A program made the translations under genes and the position numbers. The notes beneath the pieces are model-generated. The model had not been told where the DNA came from. It did no database searches and was given only the letters and a program-made list of their open reading frames with translations. Below, one piece after another: positions 58,561-64,000 of a DNA stretch of 64,000 nt; the stretch's first letter is position 1, and each line of letters starts with the position of its first letter. The DNA is from Monarcha castaneiventris obscurior (Eukaryota > Chordata > Aves > Passeriformes > Monarchidae), in contig JAMPIT010000566.1 in NCBI GenBank assembly GCA_026261815.1, forward strand, positions 31,149,001 to 31,213,000. The letters are read 5' to 3'.

Positions 58561-58757
58561 GATTTGGGTTTTTTTGTTTTGGTTTTGTTTATTTGGTTTT
58601 TTGGTTTGGTTTGAAGTTTTGTTGTTGTTTGTGTGGTTTGTTTTGTTTGTTTGTGGTTTTCTGGGGTTTTTTTTGGGGTTTTGTGTTGTTTTTGGTTTTT
58701 TCGGTTTTTAAATTTTTTTTTCCTTGGGTTTTGGTTTTTTATCTTTTTTTTTGCCTG
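58561..58757 (+). repeat. Long T/G-rich tract, about 200 bases
   Basis: Almost only T and G for about 200 bases, with words such as ggttttgtttatttggtt and tggggttttttttggggtt. It yields a Phe/Gly/Trp-rich open frame on the plus strand and a Lys/Asn/Thr-rich frame on the minus strand, both artefacts of composition. Confidence 0.92.
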
Positions 58758-60744
58758 TTTTAGGATAGAGTTGGAAAGACTACAGCCTAATTTGCTTTGG
58801 TTCACCTGCCAAAAATGTTCCAATTGGAGGCTTTCTTCTCTAGAGGGTAGGGGGAATGTTAGTGAAAAAGCCTGATTGTTTAGTAATTTTCTGCCTATTA
58901 ATCTGTAGAAGTCAATTCCCTTTTTAATGAGGACAGCAATCATTTATTTCATTATTTTTACAGTAGGTTCAATTTAATCTAACCTCACTTTCCACTCCAC
59001 TCCAGGAAAGTGGGCCTGAAAGACAGATTTGCCCATCCCTTCTTTAAACACCTGTCTTCTGCTATCTGGACAATTAAGCTTAATGCTTACATCGCAAGTG
59101 TTACTATGACTTGAGTGAACTGATACTGGACTTGCAGCTTCTAGTTAGTTACCGTTGCTTTAGGGCAGGAAATTTGACATCTTCCAAAACTGAATGTTGA
59201 GCTGCAGTTTGACAATTGGACTTGTCAGAGATAACATGTTTTATGTCCAGCTCTCAGGCAATGACAGGTTGGTTTATGTTCTCCCCCCTCACCCTATAGT
59301 GCATTAAATAAAGTTGTACTATCGCCTTCCTTTCCTCATAAGATTAGTTTCTGGCTTCAGCAGCAGAAAGGCCTTTTGTGGTGACTTTTAAAGAAGTATC
59401 TGATTGGAGTTAGTTATCTTTGTGGCATCTATTAAAACTGAGTTTCAGTTATCCACTAGCAATAATCAACATGTCAGAAATTATGACCCTGAACCTCCAG
59501 CTGTTAGCTAGGAATTCAGCAAGCATGACATGTGATAATGAGTACTGAAGGAAAAAGTAATTAGTGGTTATTGAATTTTATTTATGAGAAGGATTGCATG
59601 GAGCAACCTGACTTGAACCTACAGGCTTTCATTTTTGTTTCTATTAATACTGTTTGGTGTTTTCTTTATGTTATCTGAATCATAGCCCATGAGGGGAGGA
59701 AATCAATATCATTTGTTTGTATTGCATCAGATGTCTAAATCCCACTAATGTCTGTATTAGATTTGTTTCCATTACATTACAGCTAAAATGCAAATGTAGA
59801 TTTGACTATAGCTTTTTTCTTTTTAATTTTTGTTCTTCATTATACTTTAAGTTGTATCTTGGATTAAATCCACTTTAACAAATATGGAAGATGTTCATTT
59901 TCCAGATAATGGACTGTCAAACCATTTAGGCTTGGTAGTGGGTAGTATTAAATGAATTTTTGTAATATTTCTAATGTGGGGAAAATATGCTACATTCTGT
60001 AAGGCTACATTTTCAACTTTATGGTAGCAAATCTGCAATAACTTTTTAATGCTGTTAAGCCATTTTTATTATCTCTTGATGAAACTGAGTAATAGATAAA
60101 ACTGTCCCAACAGGAAGGCTAAGATTTTTAGCACCTGCTTCATCTTCTGTGTTAAGGCATAAAACAAATCCTGATTCTTTTTATAGCAGCGTATTGGAAG
60201 AAGGGGGTTAGAGCAAATCATGTGTTGTGGTGACACCCGGTGTCTTTCCTCCATCACATGGAAACAAAAAGAGCATGTTTTGACTATATGGTCTCAATAG
60301 TGCCAAACAGGAATGGAGAAGGAATTCCAGGTGATATTCATGTAGGGGAATGAAATAAATGCATGGACTGGAAACTGAGATTTGGAGAAACTAGTTTGCT
60401 GGTATAGAGGATGTATGCATATGTAGGGGTGACTTCTTAGCCTGGTTTCTGAAGGAAAAAAAAGCTTATATAATTTTGCTTCCTGTTTCTGTGCCTGTCA
60501 CACATTTTAACTCATTGTCGAATGTGTTTCAAGCTGGCCAGATGGGTGGTGATCTCAGTGGTCCTAAAATAGTCTACCGCAGCCTTTAGCCAAGAGGACC
60601 TATGATCCCTTCCCCAGCACTTGTCTCTGACCCCCTCGGGAAGCAGAGGGGCAGTAGGTGCTTGCCTGTGGCCCCAGGCAGCTGCCATGTGGCCGAGCAG
60701 CCGGTGCCCATGCGGGGCTGGATTAGCTCCAGGTTGCAGTGCTT

Positions 60745-60766
60745 GCTCTCTCTCTCTCTCCCCCCC
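60745..60766 (+). repeat. CT microsatellite with C run
   Basis: About eight CT units followed by six C, ending in ag. It sits inside or next to the old CR1. Confidence 0.9.
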
Positions 60767-60989
60767 AGCTATCAGATCAAATTAACCTTGGTAGGTGACC
60801 CCTACCAGTTTTTAGGTATTGGGCTGGGGGGAGGCTGGCAGATGCACACACAGAAGGCTCCGTCGCTGTTCGTGGCTGTTTGCCTGGGCTTCATCGGCAC
60901 AAGAATCTGATGCTCTCTGCTGTTGAGGGGGATAGGAGGCTGGACACCTCTCCTCACTGATTCAGAGCCATCCATCCTACAAAGATGCC

Positions 60990-61260
60990 ATGACAAGTGC
61001 GAGTGGTTTGTGACTTCACCCACTGTGGGACAGGGCATGCTGTTTGCCAGCCAGATCAGTCATCTGGGGAGGGCTGCTGCTTGCCTGGAGCCTGGATCCA
61101 TGGTGCTGCAGAGAGGCTGCCACAGCTTATCTGGCTTTCTGACTGCTTCCTTGGCAGCTCATCAGACAGGCATCAGTGAGGTGGCCAGGAAAAGCTTTCA
61201 GCAGATTGAAGGTGACTGCAGGGCTCTGGGGGCAGAGGTAAGAAGGACAGGTGTCTGAGT
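60990..61260 (+). pseudogene. CR1 ORF1 esterase-like remnant
   Basis: One frame at about 61020-61150 reads AVCQPDQSSGEGCCLPGAW and then ERLPQLIWLSDCF. After a frameshift another frame at about 61150-61258 reads SEVARKSFQQIEGDCRALG. Established knowledge: ORF1 of CR1 elements carries an SGNH/GDSL-type esterase-like domain, and these blocks, with the CCLPGA word and the later RALG word, are what I recall of it. A stop follows at 61256. The domain is broken and dead. Identification rests on memory of the family, not on a search. Confidence 0.72.
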
Positions 61261-61499
61261 GGCAGGCTCCCCAGTCCTCCCATGTAAGATATGAAAACTT
61301 ACTGAGAGCTCAGGAAAAAATAATCCTGTTGTGCAGGAAGATTGGGGACTTTTAAGTAAGACCCACTTGACAAGGAATTGCTTTGGGAACTAAAATTCAG
61401 AAAGGCATAGTGCAAAAAGGGGAGACAAAAGCTGCTAATGTAACAGGGAGGGATCCCTAAAGTAGATTGATAGCAAAGGGAAGTTTGGGAAAGGTGTAA

Positions 61500-62480
61500 A
61501 TTCACTGATGAATAGAAGAAACCAGCTAGTATATAATGGTACAGAGGCACTAAATGCTTTATTGGCCTCAGGGAAAAGTCTGTTCCCCTGCCTCTGTATT
61601 TGCCAGCATTTTTTTGAACAGCCAGTATCTGGAGAGCAACAAGTTAGTGGCCACTTAAAGGAGCTGTATATATCCAGAAAAGTGGGATTGGATGGGAGCT
61701 TCTGAGAGTACTGAAAGAGCTGGAAGATGTGAGACCATTACAAAAAGCCTGCAGCTGGGGGAGGTCCTCAGTGAAAGAGAAAAGCCTGATGTGTTATCTG
61801 TCTCTAAGAAAGACAAGGAGGAGCGTCAAGGTAACTATAGGCAGCACAGCTTCACCTCATGGTCTGGAAAGAGCATGGAGTAAATTCTTATTTCCAAACA
61901 CATAAACAACAAGAAGACAACCAGAAACAGACAGCATGGATTTAGCAAGGGCAAATTGTGCTTGGCTTGCCTTATTGCTGCTTTGGCTTAAATGACTTGC
62001 TGCAGGGGTGAGGGCAAGCAGTAGATCTCTTGAATTCAGTAGTGCTTTTGTCACTGTCTTCCACAGAGGTTTCATTTGGGAGCTGAAGTGGTATGGTCTA
62101 GGCAAGTGGAATTTTAGATGGGTTGAAGATTAGCTGCTGAAAGGTTAATGGTGCTTTATAATTGGTCCTTAACAAGCAGGGTACTCTAGGGAGTGATGCT
62201 GAGGTTGACACTGTTAGAGTTTTCATCAACATCCTGGGTCATGAAGCAAGAGGCACTTTGTGCATATTTTCAGATTTACTAAATCACATTGGTAGAGCTT
62301 CAATCCAAATAGAGCACTTGGTGCAAATTAACCTCGTGTGTTATATTGAATTGAGCAAGAGCCTTAAATGTGCCATCATTGCAAATAAGGTAAACAAGGC
62401 ACTGGGCTGCACTAGAAGCAGTACCTCAAGGACTGTTTTTCTCTCCTGTATTTAGTGTCTGTAAGGCTGTCTGGAATACT
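61500..62480 (+). pseudogene. CR1 ORF2 remnant, reverse-transcriptase region
   Basis: Nucleotide words follow the CR1 ORF2 order: aggcactaaatgctttattg gcctc near 61544, tgggagcttctgagagtactg near 61694, gaaagagcatggagtaaattc near 61866, gacagcatggatttagcaagg near 61930, then a decayed core to about 62240 and ctgtctggaatactccattc at 62468. Frames are broken throughout. The YLDFxKAFD block seen in the 9660 copy is not recognisable here. Confidence 0.78.
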
Positions 62481-62950
62481 CCATTCAGTTTTGGAGGCAC
62501 TGTACTTCAAGAGGTAGACAAAAGTTGAAGGAGGACCATTTGGAGGTCTAGCAAAAAGTGAGAGTCTGTGGATGTGAGGGAGGGGCTGGCAGAGTTGAGC
62601 TTGCACAGTCTAGAAAAGAGGAATCTGAAGAACAGTCCAGTAGCATCCTGAAACTTCTTGAAGGGCATTTACAAAGATTTTAAAGCTGATTTCTGTTCAG
62701 TAGTGACAGATGGCAAAAAGACACATGTAATGGCACAAATTGTAACTTGGGTTTGAACAGTAGGGAGAAAGTTTTATCTGCAGAGACAAAGCAGCCCTGG
62801 AAGAGGATGTGCATGGAAGTGGTTTAATCTCTGTCCTCAGAGGAGTTTGTAACTTGTTTGGACAAAACTGTGACTGACTTCATCTGCTGTTAGCAATGGT
62901 TTCCACCTGGGCAGAAGTTCATCCCAGCCAGCACTTTGACTCTGTGAAGT

Positions 62951-64000
62951 CTCAGAGACACAGAAGATGTGGAGACAGTTTGGTTCAAGTGTGGTGCAAA
63001 AAGGCGTAAGAAAGGAATTCCATTCAGCAGAATGCTTTGATGGACCACTTGGTGGTTTATTGGGGTATTTTATATGGTGTCGTCATCCCAGATTCCACAG
63101 ATGACTGGGAAAAGAACTTCTTCACTCTGTGTCTTTTAAAATGCTATACAATTATATGCAAAAGGATAGTTAGTCCAGTACCAATATGCACCCCACATAG
63201 AAAGCATCTCTAGTCACTGTTACTTGAGCTGAGAAAAAGCAGCACAGTATTTTTACATCTGAGCTTTAACTGGAAAAGTTTACATTCACTTTTTAACTGG
63301 AGACATGGATACTTTTAACACAGGTAGTTTGAAAATCTGAGTGTTGCCCATGTGTTCTGAGTTCATCTTTGCTATTCTGTCAACATAGACTACGTAAGGG
63401 TCTAAGGTCCTGAAAGAGTGCCCCTGTCTGGATTCAGGGAACCTGACGGAAGCATATGTAATTACTAGGTTGACTGCCTCTCACTGTTCGACTTCTTAGT
63501 TTCATGATCTGCTGTAAAGAGAGCTTTTTGGTTTCAATTGAATGATGGTCAATACTAGTATTTTTATATACTTTGGGAGGCTGAGGAAGTAGTCTGAAAG
63601 TAAAGTATTGCTGTCTTTTTGTCCTTGTTCACGCTTTGGATCAATCTGCACAGAGTGCTGTCTCTGTGGGGTTGCATGCTTGTAATCAAATTTTTACTGC
63701 CCTGCTTATTTTTCTTTCTAACTCCTCATATCTTCACGAAAAACACTCTTTGTGCACAAGAAATGGTTGGGTGTATGCCAGTACAATGTGAGGCAAATAA
63801 ATAGAGATTTTTCCTTTAAAAGATTAAACAAACTGCAGAACTTCCTATCAGTTTATCTGACTTCTTATTTAATCTCATCACGATGCATGAAGTCTGTTTA
63901 CTGCGGTAGCTTTTATTAGCGGTTATGCAAATTTTGTGTTAAATCCCATCAGTAACAATCAAGATTTTCTTAGCTAGGAAGTTATATTCCTTGGATTTTC
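62951..64000. other. Non-coding unique DNA, right end of window
   Basis: AT-rich sequence without a recognised gene. A possible conserved element lies at 63866-63975. Confidence 0.55.
63866..63975. promoter_or_regulatory. Possible conserved element with POU octamer
   Basis: The exact octamer ATGCAAAT lies at 63925-63932, the binding site of POU-family factors. Around it are three CpGs (cacgat, tgcggt, agcggt) and words such as cccatcagtaacaatcaaga. No transposon matches. The mix is typical of a developmental enhancer, but only comparison with other birds could show it. Confidence 0.28.

Larger units (their letters stand above)
51684..60559. other. Non-coding unique DNA, 9 kb
   Basis: Contents are an exon-like minus-strand segment at 53928-53974, an A run at 54050-54067, two neighbouring hairpins at 55142-55181, a GGTT array at 56124-56153 and a 200-base T/G tract at 58561-58757. 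Minus-strand open frames of 148 to 169 codons at 53113-53559 and 56492-57001 have no known motif. No gene is recognised. Confidence 0.5.
60560..62950 (+). mobile_element. Old, longer CR1 LINE with ORF1 and ORF2 remnants
   Basis: The interval is GC-richer than its flanks at the left and carries CR1 landmarks in the right order on the plus strand: ORF1 esterase-like sequence (about 60990-61260), the segment before the reverse transcriptase (about 61500-61640), reverse-transcriptase region (about 61690-62300), and the 3' untranslated part (about 62460-62950) ending near gactctgtgaagt. Most of the endonuclease part of ORF2, which should lie between ORF1 and the reverse transcriptase, appears to be missing. 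Divergence is high, so the copy is old. The left edge is uncertain, and the ORF1 part might belong to a second copy. Confidence 0.75.

Noticed and set aside
58482..58943. 153-codon minus-strand frame rich in Lys, Asn, Gln and Thr
   Set aside because: It is the reverse reading of a 200-base T/G simple-sequence tract.

Overview
The window reads as nuclear DNA from a bird, probably a neoavian species. It carries many fragments of CR1, the dominant avian LINE, several of them ending in the typical ATTCTATGATTCT-type tail. It also carries one solo long terminal repeat of a family I recall from bird genomes (ERVL class), plus many short T/G-rich tracts. It is AT-rich and CpG-poor, with no CpG island, no tRNA or rRNA gene, no CRISPR array, no operon structure and no gene whose product I recognise. 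It is best explained as the inside of one or more very large introns, or as an intergenic desert.

Layout. 1-3787: unique DNA with two weak exon-like segments. 3788-10640: four CR1 copies, the last of them (9660-10640, plus strand) keeping decayed reverse-transcriptase sequence and an intact 3' end. 10641-20463: mostly unique DNA, holding a possible minus-strand terminal exon with two poly(A) signals (about 15530-16137), a 24-base palindrome and a GC-rich block of unknown origin (17340-17760). 20464-32920: unique DNA with CR1 scraps at each end, including a head-to-head CR1 pair. 32920-40693: unique DNA with a hairpin and exon-like segments. 40694-41657: solo LTR with a 5-base target duplication. 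41658-60560: unique DNA with two CR1 scraps and several long T/G tracts. 60560-62950: an old, longer CR1 with ORF1 (esterase-like) and ORF2/3' remnants. 62950-64000: unique DNA with a possible conserved element at the end.

How things fit together. The clear content is transposon debris. The one coherent but unproven signal of a host gene lies on the minus strand: segments at 34885-34943, 30418-30512 and 16028-16137 each have good splice signals, keep one reading frame when joined in that order, and end at a stop followed by AATAAA signals. I do not recognise the product. Pseudo-exons are common in vertebrate introns, so this model needs RNA evidence. No previously undescribed system could be demonstrated from sequence alone.
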